From Gnetum montanum (taxonomy: Eukaryota > Streptophyta > Gnetopsida > Gnetales > Gnetaceae): a stretch of DNA of 64,000 bases. Under the pieces are notes generated by a model. The model worked only from the letters and a program-made list of their open reading frames with translations. It was not told the origin of the DNA and did no database searches. The stretch spans positions 111,201-175,200 of the forward strand of contig MNCI01007961.1 of assembly GCA_015680685.1 (NCBI GenBank), given 5' to 3'. The translations under genes were made by a program, and so were the position numbers. Numbering within the stretch: position 1 is the stretch's first letter; each line of letters begins with the position of its first letter. Of this stretch, positions 10,285 to 21,832 are shown in pieces.

Positions 10285-12410
10285 CTATGGAACTTTGACC
10301 ACAAAGGGTGTTGTGGGTGCCTGAGGTGGCACTTTGATAATAAATGGAGGCCTCTGTTTTGTGGAGGCTGAGGGAATCCTTTCCTTGCTAGGAGGCACAC
10401 GGATCACAAAAGGGTTTTGCATAGGTTTAGCCTTACCACCTATAATTATGGAATTTATGACATAGGAGGCATCATCTGTGTTGGATTGACTCACCGTATT
10501 GATCACCAGTTGGCCATGTTTTATCATTCTCTACAAGTCATCCTGCAAAGCACGACAATTGTCTATACTGTGACTAGCCAATTAGTGGTAATGATAGTAT
10601 TGGTCTAGCTTGAAGTGTTGTGGAACTTGGGGCTCGTTTGGTACTGTTAAAGTGGGGTTCCTTAGTAGTTCGTAGTACCTATCATGTTTTTGATAGGTAA
10701 TTGCCGATACGTGTTTGTATTGGATTTGCCCAACTTTCAAGAGTTGCTCTAGTAGTTCAGAGGGTTGCAATGATAGTGGTGTATACTTTGAGTGGTCCTT
10801 GTGCTAAAAGTTGGCTCTTGAGGTAGCACCTGTCAATGTAGGTGAAATGGTACCAAAATTGGTGGTTTTTTCAGCTGGGTCCTTAGGCTGTTTAGCTATC
10901 AGGCCCTGGTTGGTTGCTTTTGTGCTTATGGCTGCTATTATCACTGTTGTTTTTTGCTTGCAAGCATGTTGATTTTTGTATGCCACATAGGTTGGATCAT
11001 TGCTAGCTTGCGCTGCTTCCTCTATGATTTTTGCTTAGGCAAAGGTTTGGCTAAGAGACTTTGGGGCTAGATAATATAGTTTGGACTTAATAAAGTCATT
11101 TACTGCACCTTTAAAGATGGCTAGTAGATGTGCATCCACTAGGAATTCATGCATTTCACTCAATGCAGCATTCCAACATTGGATGAATTTTGGGATGGGC
11201 TTTAGAGGCCCCTGTTTAACTTGCATATGTTGGTCAAGGATTGCTTTAGGATTTAGGTTGTACCTGAAGCATGTCACAAACTTGGTTATGAGATCCTCCA
11301 AAGATGAGATTGAGACATTAGGTAATGCACGATAGCAGTCTAAGGCCTTGCTAGTGAGTGACATGGGGAAGACACGTATGATGGAATGTGACCAAGCTTG
11401 AAGGTGTAGGCATTTAGATCAAAATGTGACCAAGTGTGCATTAGGATCTCCTTCTCCACTATACTTGGTAAATTAAGGCAGTTCGGCCCTAGTTGGAAGA
11501 GTTAGGAGTGGTACCATAGGACTTATGGGGTCATCTCTGTAGAAGTCCACCACCTAGATGTTGTCAGAGGAGATAGTCTTGAGTTGGTTGATCTCCTCCA
11601 TCAAGCTTTGGATTAGTTGGAATGCTTGACCCAAGCTTGGGGATGTGCCAGCTGGTTGCATTGACTTGGCTTGTGTTGGTTGGATAGCATGGGGTTGAAT
11701 TGTTGGTTGTGGAGCTTGCCAGTTTAATGTCATAGTAGATGAGTGTTGCGAGTTTAACATCATAGCGGATAATTGCTGATGCAATGGCTAAGCTATGGGT
11801 GTGGTGATTGGAGTGGGCCACACATGGGTGGGTTGGACAGACATCATAGACACCGATGGGACAAGTAGGATGTAGGATGCTTGAGTTGTTTGGGGCTAAG
11901 AGGTGGCCCCTGCATGAGTATAGTTCTAGGAAAATGCATTAGTTGCTTGCGAGGAAGGCTGAATTGGCATGGTCACTATCTTGGAGGGGATGGGTGGACC
12001 AAACTGAGTAGGGGCTGTAATAAGGAGTGGTTGTTGGAAGACGGTGTGGAGGGGGCTCTCATGCTTAGAGTGGGCCTCAAACTCATCTTCCTCCTTCTAT
12101 GAGACTTCCTTTTAGGTTGTCCTTGCATCATGCTTGTTTGCATGGATGATTTGGGATAACAACTAGTGGTAGGGCTCTGTGAGTGGGATTATGTCAAACA
12201 AGGATGGGTTGTACTCCCGTCTGTTCCGGTGGACTCGTTCATAGTCCTATTTTGCCTCCAAATCGAGGTAATCCATTGGTAATCTTGCTTGGATTTTGGC
12301 ACAAAAAAATTGTATTGTTTGTGGCTTAATGTGGTATGATTTGGATGAATTGTGATGTCAAATGTGTTAGACACCAATGTGGAAGGTTGATTTGGATTCA
12401 TATTCATAGA
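10285..12410 (-). pseudogene. Element D gag, broken
   Basis: Structural protein of the retroelement particle. In minus-strand order it has a poorly conserved N-terminal part (12407-12189), a low-complexity linker, the capsid-type Retrotrans_gag core (11364-11035: MSLTSKALDCYRALPNVSI, then FIQCWNAALSEMHE and GAVNDFIKSKLYYLAPKSLS) and a C-terminal part (10770-10285). The last contains LPNEPLVP-like and H-x-D-N-C-R-A-L-x-D-D motifs and a PPSKERIP/VPPQAPTT proline-rich tail. The core matches element C (SLMGKALDWYHALPHSSI; AVNDFIKSKLYYLTPCSLS). Several stops and frameshifts break it. Copies of the TTAAACT motif are embedded at 10257-10280 and 11717-11780. Confidence 0.75.
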
Positions 12411-12660
12411 TCAAGTTGTGAAAGTTGCTATTTGTAGAAAATGGCTAACTCTGAAAATAGCAAAAAAATGAATAAGTCTGTCAGTAGTAGGAAAATGGCT
12501 AAGTATAGAAATATATAGAAAATGGTTAAGTGTAACAATGCAAAAAAAAAAGATGCTAAGTATAAAAATGCAAGGAAAATGCTAAGTATGAAAATATAGA
12601 AAAAATTGCTAAGTATGACAACTGCTAAAAATGGCCAACTTTGGTGTAGTGTAAGTTTAG
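12411..12660 (-). other. 5' leader of element D
   Basis: Between the PBS and gag. It is made of degenerate copies of GAAAATGGCTAAGTATA-like sequence (plus strand, about 12420-12630), a simple tandem pattern of roughly 28 bp. No protein is evident. Confidence 0.5.
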
Positions 12661-12678
12661 GCCCTCCTTCTAGCACCA
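12661..12678 (-). other. Primer binding site of element D
   Basis: On the minus strand TGGTGCTAGAAGGAGGGC lies five bases inside the 5' LTR end. The same sequence follows the 5' LTR of element C. I cannot assign the tRNA with confidence; it is not the tRNA-Asp type used by elements A and B. Confidence 0.7.
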
Positions 12679-13467
12679 AAAACTGTAGTGACAGAAAACG
12701 TTGGTGGTTGGAAACATCAAGAGGTCTTTGGGAGCACAGCCTAACCCCAAATCCACATGAGGACCGTGCTAGAGAGAATGGATTCAGGGTGCCCTGAATG
12801 GTCTAGTCGATCAGACAGGGACTTAACTAGTGTAAAATAACCCTTCTAGAAACAATGATTTTAAATGGAACACCTGGTGATAAAATAAAAAGAAAATGTA
12901 ATGTGCACATTAGTAGAAATGTGCTAAAGCATGTAACGAAACAATGGACACGATTGAACACTTAATAATGGAAAAAAAATGTTGTAATCAGCCAAAAAGA
13001 GAGTTTGAATAGAAAGATGCATGGCCCTGTAAAAGGGGTACAGGGACACAAAGTGTACAATAATCACAGTAGGAACACAATCACAGCCTCGGTGATATCA
13101 GGCTATGAAATTTGGTGCTCACTGTGATAAACTATGCTTGCTGGGTAGGTAGTCACAATGTACTGCACAATGTTCCACTAGGCTGCAATGGGGTTGCAGT
13201 GTACCATGTAGTGTAGTTGTGCCTCTCTGTTGGTGTGGCATGCTTTGGGTCTCGTTTGCCCATGGAGCTAGGTGCCAAGATGCCAAAATGTCAAATTCCT
13301 TGCTGGTGAAGAAATGGAAGCCTCCCCTATTTTCTCCCATCTCCTCTTTCCCCTCCTTTTTTAAGAGAGGGCACAGAGGTATTTATAGGGCTAGGGTTAG
13401 CCAAAAATGCGGATTAGGTGCCACGTGGTAGTGTGGTGGGTGGGACCATGCTGTTTGCTACGCTCAT

Positions 13468-14955
13468 TGAAACACCACTAATTTCGGCCTAACACTTTGA
13501 AACGAGAACGACTTAAGCCCTTTCAAGAATTCAGGAGGCAAAATTTGACTAAGGCATGAAACTCACACTGGCTTGTCCTAGGCACTCACGCTAGCTTGCC
13601 CTGACAACTCACGTTGGAAATTATGCAGGATTTTCTCACTCATGCTGCACTCATGTCGGCAGCGTGAGTCCAACGTGACCAACTCTGGGAGCCTTAAAAA
13701 TGAGTTGAAATAACTTGATTTCAAAGGTGTAAGTCATCCTTAGTGTTCATCATCAATAACCTCCAATCCCAACCTTCAGAATTCCAGTTTCAAGTCCAAA
13801 ATTGTAGGATTTTGTCACTCACGCTACACTCACACTGGCAGCATGAGTCCAGCATGAGCTACCAAAAGTGGCTCCAAAAAAGATACATTCAAGCTTAGTG
13901 TTTGACTTGTAGATCACTCTCAGGGTTAGACATAGTCAGGAAACTATTGCACTTGAGAAATAGGCTTCAAAGTTCAAAATTTGGAGTGAAATGTATCATT
14001 TTCAAGTCACTCATGTTAAGGTCACACTGAGGAAACATTGGTAGTGTGAGTACTGATCACCTAGCCAAAAGCATGCCAAACACATGCTGAGGACATGTCA
14101 AGACCAAATCAACTCACCCTAGAAGCCCTGGTGAAACAAAGATGCCTCAAACAACCACAAAACCCCTCAAATCAACATCCTACAGCAGTCAATCCAAGTT
14201 CAAAGCAAGCCAGAGTCAATTTCTCTTGTTGTACATCACCATCATTATAAATTTTAGACATTGTAAGATATAGTGCATCTAGTCAAGAATGTAGCTTGCC
14301 TACACACCTCCAACTTACATGTAGCTGTCCATCAAGCACGTGTCACATGATCTATTTTCCTCTGATTTCTTAGCCATTGATCCATCTATGAGTTCCATAC
14401 TCAAGCCTAGCCAAACCTTATAAATACCCCATCCATTCACATAAATGGGGTTGGCAATTTTGAAGGTTGACGGCTTAGGGAACATTGACCGGCAACTTTT
14501 GGATGCTTGGGCACACATGACACCTAGCATCCAAGAACTTGTAACCATATCACTCCGGGGCTTAGTGCTTGACTTACCATCCACACACACAACTGCACTT
14601 TGACCGATGCACATTCTTATTAAATAGTACAATACAATTCATTATTACCTTCCATTTACATTATTTGCTCTATTTACATTTTGTTTACAATACATTTTTG
14701 TATATGCTCTGTTTGCATTTCGTGTGTCACGGTTTTACATCTCAAACATCAGTTATGATAACCCCAGTGCAAGCCATAGCTCATGTTCGGGGAAGTCCTT
14801 GGTTGATTTTCATGCAAACCATCCAAGGCACTTTACCTTCATTTTTCTTTTTCAGCTTGTCCTCACACAAAGACAAGGTTAGTCGTACCTATTTGGTGAT
14901 CTTTTGGTGTTTGTTTTTCCCTTCCAACCTTACACCAACGATGTTAGTTAGTACA
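13468..14955 (+). mobile_element. Solo LTR of a related family, inserted in D's 5' LTR
   Basis: It begins TGAAACACCACTAATTTCGG and ends GTTAGTACA. It is flanked by CTCAT (13463-13467) and CTCGT (14956-14960), a target duplication with one transition; the other D LTR has the uninterrupted site CTTGT. The start TGAAACACCA and end TACA are like the LTRs of C and D, but the interior differs. TATA (TATAAATA) is 14419-14426. Near 14805-14840 a block ending CATCCAAGGCACTTT parallels the CATTCAAGGTAGCTT block late in C's LTR. No internal region is present, so it is a solo LTR left by recombination between two LTRs. Confidence 0.8.
13555..14060. repeat. CTCACGCT/AGCGTGAG repeats in U3 of the solo LTR
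   Basis: Copies of CACTCACGCT and its inverse AGCGTGAGT recur: CTCACACTGGCTTG, CACTCACGCTAGCTTG, CACTCATGCTGCACTCATG, GGCAGCGTGAGTCCAACGTG, CACTCACGCTACACTCACAC and GGCAGCATGAGTCCAGCATG, ending near GTAGTGTGAGTACTG. The forward and inverted words can pair. The array lies upstream of the TATA, as the unrelated GCTACGC array does in C and D. Confidence 0.7.
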
Positions 14956-14974
14956 CTCGTCCCGTGTCACGTGG

Positions 14975-15425
14975 ATGATTTATGCATCGTAATAGCACAT
15001 AACAACGTGTAGCAGTGTGTTACGTAGCGTAACAGGATGTTACGCTACGCTATGCAGCATAGTAGGATGTAGCGTAACAACACGTAACAACGCGTAACAA
15101 TGCCTAGTAGTGTGTTACGTAGCATAATAGGGTGTTATGTTATGCTATGCAGCGTAGCAGGGTGTAGTGTAACATCCCATAACAATGCGTAACAGTGTGT
15201 AATAGTGAGTAGCAATGTGTTACACAGCATAATAGGGTGTTACGCTATGCAGCGTAGTAGGGTGCAGCATAACAACACGTAACAACATGTAACAATGTGT
15301 AACGGTGCGTAGTAGTGTGTTACGTAACGTAACAAGGTGTTATGCTACGCTATGCAATGTAGCAGGCGTTCTACGCTACACAGCATAGTAGGGTGCTATG
15401 CTACGCTACGCTATGCAACATAACA
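14975..15425. repeat. Palindromic GCTACGC/GCGTAGC array in 5' LTR of D
   Basis: Second copy of the U3 array of element D, with the same words (GTGTTACGTAGCGTAACAGG, CTACGCTATGCAGCATAG, AACACGTAACAACG) in a different arrangement and number from 6861-7290. Confidence 0.75.
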
Positions 15426-15512
15426 CTTGTGCAGAAAGTGCCATCGTTTTGACACTTAGCCAAATTTGCAGTCATCATGTTGAGATCCAAAATTTTGTGG
15501 TGTTTCACTACT

Positions 15513-16142
15513 TTTTCATAATTACTATCATGTTTTCAATATTTAGCTATGCAACAAGATCCTTGTCATGTGCTACTTTAACATTTTTCTATCATTTAGC
15601 CCATTATACAAGTTTCTTCCTAGTAGCATCTATGTTAATCTAAATTCTCTTCTCATGCTGACTTTGGTTTAAGTGGCTACAATGGTACCACATATGCTCT
15701 TTGCTTTTTATTTTACAAAACATAATGATAACATTCCAAGGTTTTTCATGATGCTCCCCTAGTACCTTAGAAACTTCTTTTGCAATGTTTGAAGTAGTAA
15801 TATGTATACCCTTGACGATTTTTCAACTTTCTTTATCAAATATTCTTCTCTTTCACCTCATGCTTCATCAAGAGTTTGCTACATTATTAAGGATGGGTTT
15901 GCTTCATTGAGGAATTACTATGGAATCAAGAATTTTCTACTTTAATAAGGACTTTTTCCTTTGTTGAATATTTGCTATTAAGGATTTGATGCTTTGTTAA
16001 GGACTTTCTACTTTGCCAATGATGGAGTGTATGAGTAAGCATTTTTTTTTGACAAAGAGATCAAGACATCTACCTAGGAAATTTGAATACTTCATCATGA
16101 TATCCTCATAAGGCATGCACAAAAAGTCTTTAAACGTAGTTA
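15513..16142. other. Intergenic between elements D and A
   Basis: AT-rich, with no recognised gene. The words TTGCTAC, TTAATAAGGA and ACTTTCTACTTT recur loosely at 15880-16020. The last bases, 16143-16147 (CTATC), are the target site of element A. Confidence 0.5.
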
Positions 16143-16147
16143 CTATC

Positions 16148-17004
16148 TGATGAGTCATTGACTAGCTGTGTTGATGGGCATGTGTTGATGTAATCCCATT
16201 GATGCATGAGAAGATATGTCAATGCAGTGTCATATCATACCTATATAAATGCATGTACCCACCACATTTATGGCACATTATGTCATTAGTGCAGCCAAGT
16301 TCTTGCAGTTTTATTCCACTAGAGTTAGAATATTTTTTGACTGCTCGTAGTAGGACCTCAAGAAATTGTATGAATCCTTATTTGAGCATCATTGTTCTTG
16401 AACACATTGATGCAATGACAATAAAGATGAAATTCTTGATACTTCTTGCATCACTTAGAATAGATTAATGTTTATTTCATGCACTTTATCATTAATGCAA
16501 TTTACATTCTTATTCTTAGTTAATTACTACTTCTAATATTGGTCATACATAAGTACGATCACATTGAACATACTATCTAACGCTTGGTAATCCCAATAGT
16601 GGCTATTTGGTATGCCTAGCAATAGACACTTGATAACCTAGTGGTATTAATACAAGTTTAGGATGTGCACAGAAAGTGAACCTAGATGTTTATGTTAGGC
16701 TATTTAGCTTAGGAATCATTAAATAGTTAAGTCGTTAAATTTTCAATTAATTATCTTTACTTCAACACTTAAATTAAATAAACAAAAATATAAAATATTC
16801 TAAATATCATATGTGTTGGCTTACATTTAATCATACAACTGAGCTTACATAAGTGAGAGCTAAGAAGATAATGATAATATTTTCCCAATTCACTATCTTT
16901 ATCTATAGGCATACTTAGGTTCTAAGTTCACGGAATTTGACTGGAATACTAGTGCACACTTGTGATTTGTATGGTTGAGTAGAGGGACTACTTACTGCTC
17001 ATCA
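16148..17004 (+). repeat. 5' LTR of element A
   Basis: 857 bp, starting TGATGAGTCATTG and ending CTGCTCATCA; TGATGAG and CTCATCA are inverted ends. It aligns along its length with 38132-38987. TATA (TATATAAA) is 16242-16249. The second half also aligns with the LTRs of B and with 1-382. Confidence 0.9.
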
Positions 17005-17005
17005 C

Positions 17006-17023
17006 TAGCACCATTGCTGGGGA
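17006..17023 (+). other. PBS of element A, tRNA-Asp type
   Basis: TAGCACCATTGCTGGGGA differs from TGGCGCCGTTGCCGGGGA, the complement of the plant tRNA-Asp(GTC) 3' end, at four positions, all G-to-A or C-to-T. It starts two bases after the LTR end. Confidence 0.8.
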
Positions 17024-17153
17024 TTTAGTATAGCTAAGTGTGCCAAGAAGGAAAGATAGCCAATCCTACAAAGACATTGTAAATACCATTAAACAATAAA
17101 TCATTACGAACATAAGGACAAGTACATTGTTATCTTTTTAATAAAGACTAATA

Positions 17154-18780
17154 TGGCTTCTTATCGCAGGGAAAAATCTCCACCACCTACTAGCAGAACC
17201 AATCAAAGATAGGAGCTTCCTAAGATGTAGATGCCCCAACAATTCTATGTTATCTACATCCATCCTAATCCTTACACTTTGGAATTCACTTTCATCCTAC
17301 ATCAGGATGAATATCTATGATGGAGGGATATGGAAGGAAATATCATGTTGCCTCCTAACCCATCAATTCATGCAATGTTGATGAACAATCCCATTGGGCA
17401 TTGTTAGAATTAATGCAAAATATGAAGTCTAGGACCATATTTATAGGGATTATCATCCCACTGATGCCAAATGAAAGAAGAATTAGAAAATGGAAGCATG
17501 AAGGCTTAAAAAGGTAAGAGGTTTCCTACCTAATTATTTTTGTAATAACACAAGGAAGGTGATGACTTCTTTTTAGGTGCCTCCTAGTACATAGACTCTC
17601 CCCCTTTCTATGATGGAAAGATCCTTAACCAAAGGTTGCAAACAACTATGGATAGCCCTGGTGATCAGAAGAATGGTTCTCAAGACCAAGGGGCCTTAAA
17701 GGATGGTAGCCATAGTTGATCATCCAAAAGAAAGAATAATGAAAAATACCAAGAAAAAGATAAACATAAGGAATGGGGTAGGGATCAAATAAGAGAATCC
17801 GATAGGCATCATTCTAGTGTTGATTCTTCTTCTTCTTCGTCCTCATTGTCTTCCTCCTCCAACTCTAATAGCATAAGTAGAGGTCAGGACAATCAAAAAG
17901 AATAGTAGGGATCAAGATGGAGATGAATGACAAGATAGGGATGATCATAGATCCTACTAAGATAATAAAGAGTACGGGTAGAAATAATAGGAAGGGGAGG
18001 AACATCATAGAGAGAAAATGCATAGAAAAATCCATCATAGCCATTGTGGTCATGATAGGGATTACTAGGACCATTATAACTATGATGAACTTTTGCTAGC
18101 TACCAGGAACATGTTGAATATTTCAAAAGTAGTCAAAATACCAACTAGACACTTGAAGGATAACTGTATCAAAAGGTTGGATATGAAAAATATCCCTAGA
18201 TTTGAGGGGGATATAACTCAGATCTAGAAAATTATTTGCAAGCCTTTCATGATGCTTATGTCCTAAAAAATATTAAGAATGAATGGCAAAAGATAAAACT
18301 ATTGCATAGGATACTCATAAAAGAAGTTGAAAGCTGGTACCTGTTCTATGAACCAAAATCTATCTATTGTTGGGTATGATGTTGGAGTTGTTCAATAATA
18401 AGTATCAAACACATTCTAGAGTGTCTAATTTATAGAGGAAATCCAAGGCTAGAAATAAGACAATCATGAGTCCTTGAATATAGCCTTGGATAGGTACAAT
18501 TCTCATTTGCACCAATGGCCATGCCATGGATACTCCCAATAAGATCGACTATGCCATATCATAGACGGGCTCAAGATTGAAACAAGGATAATCCTTAGGA
18601 TCTATGTCCAAGGGAGACTTTCTAAGCTAAGGGTCCATAAGATCCAAAGGCCCATTGATCAAGTGGCCAAAGAAGAAGGTGAACTAAAAAATGGAAAAGT
18701 GTGAAGGAATACAACAGAGATCCCTCCATTCACAAGGGAAAGGTATGTTCTTATGATAATGAGAAGGAGGCACCACCTGA
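17154..18780 (+). pseudogene. Element A gag, broken
   Basis: Matches the gag of element B in parallel: the N-terminal part from ATG at 17154, the Q-Q-F-Y-V-I-Y-I-H segment near 17240, and the capsid segment near 18180-18380 where IPRFEGDI and, in another frame, QAFHDAYVLKNIKNEWQ and KEVESWYLF can be read. Serine-rich and Asp/Arg/His-rich low-complexity sequence lies between them (17830-17900). Many stops and shifts prevent a single reading. The protein would form the capsid. Confidence 0.65.
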
Positions 18781-19850
18781 TGAAGTGGTGTAGAGGAAAA
18801 CCTTACTGATACATAAATCTATTATTGAAATATCAACTAATATAGACAAGATGTGGGATTCCTTGGATGAGAAGTTCCAAAATACTCAAAATATTACAGA
18901 AGAATACAAAGATCAAGTAGGTAGTGGTCATAAAAGAGAGAAGAAGAAGTGTGCTAAATAGGGTAATCAAAAAAATAAGGGTAAAGCTATAGCAATTGAT
19001 GAGATTGCAGATTTTGAAATTGATGATGATAGTGGTGACGTTTGCCAATATGAATATCCTATGGAATGTTGTCTAGTGTTATCACACCTACAAGAATATG
19101 AGGTGTATGCTTTGAATCCTAGATTGGAAAAACAACAAGCACCCAAAAGGTTACCTTATTCATAAGGAAACTATTAACAACAATTCCACCAATAAGCCTA
19201 CTATCCAAGTAGAGTGCAAACTCAACCTCAAGAGTAGTACTAATAGTGAAAACACCCATAACTATGGGGGATGCCATCACCAAGGTAGCAGTAGTACCCT
19301 TATCACCAACCAGATTCCTATGACTACTATGTTTAGTAGTTGGTATCCCCACATGACTCTTCTAGTCACGATTCCTTCCCATATCACTAGTACTCTCTAG
19401 AGTACTATAGAGCACCTTCTCCAAGGTGGGAGTCTTCATTTCCCTTCTATCCTTCTCAACACACACCCATGCCTGTACCATCATCAAAAACACCTTTGCC
19501 AGTTGCTCTATCTATGTAGGGTGAAATACCTACCTAGCCACAACAAATAAATGTCATGAGGATGATGAATTTATAGCTAGATCCTTAGTTGAATGATCCT
19601 AAACCCAAGCTTCTAAGAGGTCATTCTTCAAAACTAGTAGCCCCACAAAGCCCTCTCAAAAATTTATGACTACTAACCATATTACTTTAACCTTTGAAAT
19701 TCATATAGCACAACCTTCAAACCAAAATGATCCATAACTCCATATTGTCATGTTGACCCATGTGGTCACAAATTGGATTAAGGTTAGCCATCTTCCTAGG
19801 AAGAGATTTGATCTCGAAAGCCCTCTCATTTACCAACCAATCATAAAAAT
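18781..19850 (+). pseudogene. Element A gag C-terminus and gag-protease linker
   Basis: Contains a Cys-Cys motif (DVCQYEYPMECC near 19035) that parallels CEIC-x-YEHPKRCC in element B, then proline-rich sequence (about 19400-19560). It is broken by stops. In B the same motif comes between gag and protease. Confidence 0.55.
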
Positions 19851-20681
19851 GAACTATGTAATGCTCTTTTGGATTCAAGTTTCAAAGTTAACTTAATTTC
19901 TCAAGAGATGTACAAGGCCTAGAAACTACCTTCCTTGAAAAAAAGCAACATTAGATTAGAGCTGGTAGACCAATCCATCACTATTTCTTTGAAATTTGTG
20001 GAGGACATCGTGACCATAATTTGTGGATGATCCTATTCTGCTAATTTCATGGTGATCCATGTGGAGAACTATAAAGGGGAATTCCTTATCATCATGGGAA
20101 GGACATGGTTGAGCACCATTAATGTAAGAATGGGGATTTGAAACCTTTCCTTGGAGATTTCAAAGAAAAATGAATTCAAAAAAGTAGAGAAGAAGAGAAT
20201 TCCATGCATTGTGTATAGTGATAGAGGGTACCATTGCATGCAGATACTATGGACCATCAAAGGCACATCACTTCAATCATGTAATTAGTGTGTAGAAACT
20301 ATAGGAATTCAAAGGTGCATGTACGCAGCAACCACTAAACATGATGATAACTAATGGCTAATAATAGATGATGAAGCTAGATCAACAATGTGCATGGAAC
20401 TAGCTAAGAGTGTTACTAGATTCTATGTTGAGAGCATGAATAAATTGGAGAAACTTGTTCAACAACTCTCCAATGCAAAAAGTGAAATAGATTGGGGAGA
20501 GCTAGAGATTCTAGATACTTTTAAACAAGAGCCCCTTAAGTTAAAGGCTCTACTAACAGGCATGGAATATGCATTTTTCAACAATGGAAAGACAATGATT
20601 ATCAATGTCACACTTGCTCTTAAACAAAAAAAGAAATTGCTAAAAGTTTTGAAAAAATGGTCAACAAAATTTTCTTGGTAA
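19851..20681 (+). pseudogene. Element A protease and linker to RT, broken
   Basis: LLDSSFKVNLISQEMYKA is the protease active-site region; the catalytic D-S-G of element B is D-S-S here (19872-19880), so a conserved glycine is lost. The block around 20055-20130 parallels VNNYKGDFPIIMERAWLS of B. The open frame 20388-20681 (97 codons) holds the linker with TFKQEPLKLKALLTGMEY, conserved as EFKQEPLKLKPLPIGMEY in B. A frameshift separates the two. Confidence 0.7.
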
Positions 20682-20779
20682 TATGATTAGTTAATAGGGA
20701 TAGATCCTTAGATATTCTAGCATTGCATCTACACAGACTCCTCCATCAAGCCAAAAAGGCAATCGTAACAATGATTGAA

Positions 20780-21560
20780 CCCAAAGCTCAAGCAAATCAT
20801 CAAGGAGGAGATTGAGTAATTCCTCAAAGTAGGGTTCATATACCCAATTGTGGATAATGAGTGGGTTAGCCCACTCATTATTGTTTCAAAGAAGGAAGAA
20901 AAATGGATAGTTTGTATAGACTTTTGGTTGTTGAATATGGCAACTTATAAGGAATATTTTCCATTACCATTTGTGGACTAGTTGTTGGACACTATTGTAG
21001 GGTAGTGTTACTATAGCTTTCTAGATGGTTATAGTGGCTACAACCAAATCTAGATTGCACTAAAAGACTAAGCCAAGACTACATTCATGAGTCCTTGGGG
21101 AACTTTGGCATACTGGAAGATGGCTTTTGGCCTGTACAATGCTCCTACCACATTTCAATAGTTGTTTCTAAGCATCTTTCAACAACAGATCGATAGTGGG
21201 GTAGAAGTCTTCATGGATGACTTCTTTACCTATGAGTCTACCTTTGAGCAAGCCTTAAATTGCCTTAAGCAAGTTATTCAAAGGTATGTAAAGATAAATT
21301 TAAGGCTCAATTGGCAAAAGAGCCATCTAATGATCTAAGAGGGCATTTTCCTGGGGCATAGGATAAGTGGATTCGAAGAAAGTACATGTCATGAAAGGAA
21401 TAACCAGGAAACTAGAAATAGTAAAATATCTAAGATCATTCCTTGGCCAAACTAGTTACTATAGGTGCTTCATTGAAAACTTCTCAAAGGTTTCCAAACT
21501 ATTTGTGGATGTCATTAGGAAGGATGCACTATTTACTTGAACTAAGAAATGTGAGAATGC
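20780..21560 (+). pseudogene. Element A reverse transcriptase, broken
   Basis: Order of RT motifs: LKQIIKEEIE and VGFIYPIVDNEWVSPLII (20790-20890), KWIVCIDFWLLNMATYKEYF (near 20900-20960), YYSFLDGYSGYNQI (21010), TTFMSPWGTLAY (21080), FGLYNAPTTFQ (21130) and the catalytic VFMDDFF with both aspartates kept (21213-21221). A stop replaces Q in several places. The thumb/connection block SFLGQTSYYRCFIENFSKV lies at 21430-21500. The enzyme would copy genomic RNA to DNA; it is now inactive. Confidence 0.8.
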
Positions 21561-21832
21561 ATTCCAATAGTTGAAGTAAAAACTCATGGATACTCCAATT
21601 CTATGAGCACCAAACTAGTCTAGGCCATTCCACATCATGACCAATGTATCAAATTATGCCTTGGGGGATAGTTGGATGATCAAAAACATCCATAATACTT
21701 TTACTATGCAAGAAGGAGCATTACGGATGCACAAGTAAACAACACCACCACTGAAAAGGAGCTCACAGCAATGGTGTATGCTTTAGAGAAATTTAGGCAC
21801 TATATACTTGGATATCAAGTTTTTATGCATAT
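21561..21832 (+). pseudogene. Element A RNase H, first part, cut by element B
   Basis: Ends with KELTAMVYALEKFRHYILGY and FMH just before element B begins at 21833. The domain resumes after B at 31616. The block TTEKEL is the usual entry to the RNase H beta-strand region of Ty3/gypsy elements. Confidence 0.8.

Larger units (their letters stand above)
6051..15507 (-). mobile_element. Element D: gag-protease LTR retrotransposon, no RT/IN
   Basis: Both ends are defined: the target site CTACT occurs at 6046-6050 and again at 15508-15512. Read on the minus strand the element is 5' LTR (15507 to 12684), PBS (12678 to 12661), gag (about 12410 to 10285), protease (about 9896 to 9130), a motif array (8645 to 8458), PPT (7381 to 7364) and 3' LTR (7363 to 6051). 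No RT, RNase H or integrase motif is visible in the 1.8 kb between protease and PPT. PBS, PPT, the gag-protease linker and LTR ends match element C, so D looks like a non-autonomous relative mobilised by a C-like partner; that last step is inference. The 5' LTR is split by a later solo LTR. Confidence 0.85.
12684..15507 (-). repeat. 5' LTR of element D, split by a solo LTR
   Basis: It runs on the minus strand from TGAAACACC at 15507 to CAGTGACAGAAAACG-type sequence ending at 12684 (plus strand start TGTAGTGACAG). The two parts, 12684-13467 and 14956-15507, align with 6051-6830 and 6825-7363 of the 3' LTR. Between them is a 1488-bp insertion. TATA (TATAAATA, minus) is 13380-13387. The palindromic array is 14975-15425. 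Confidence 0.85.

Noticed and set aside
15880-16020. Loose TTGCTAC/TTAAGGA repeats as a minisatellite
   Set aside because: Units do not align well enough and spacing is irregular.
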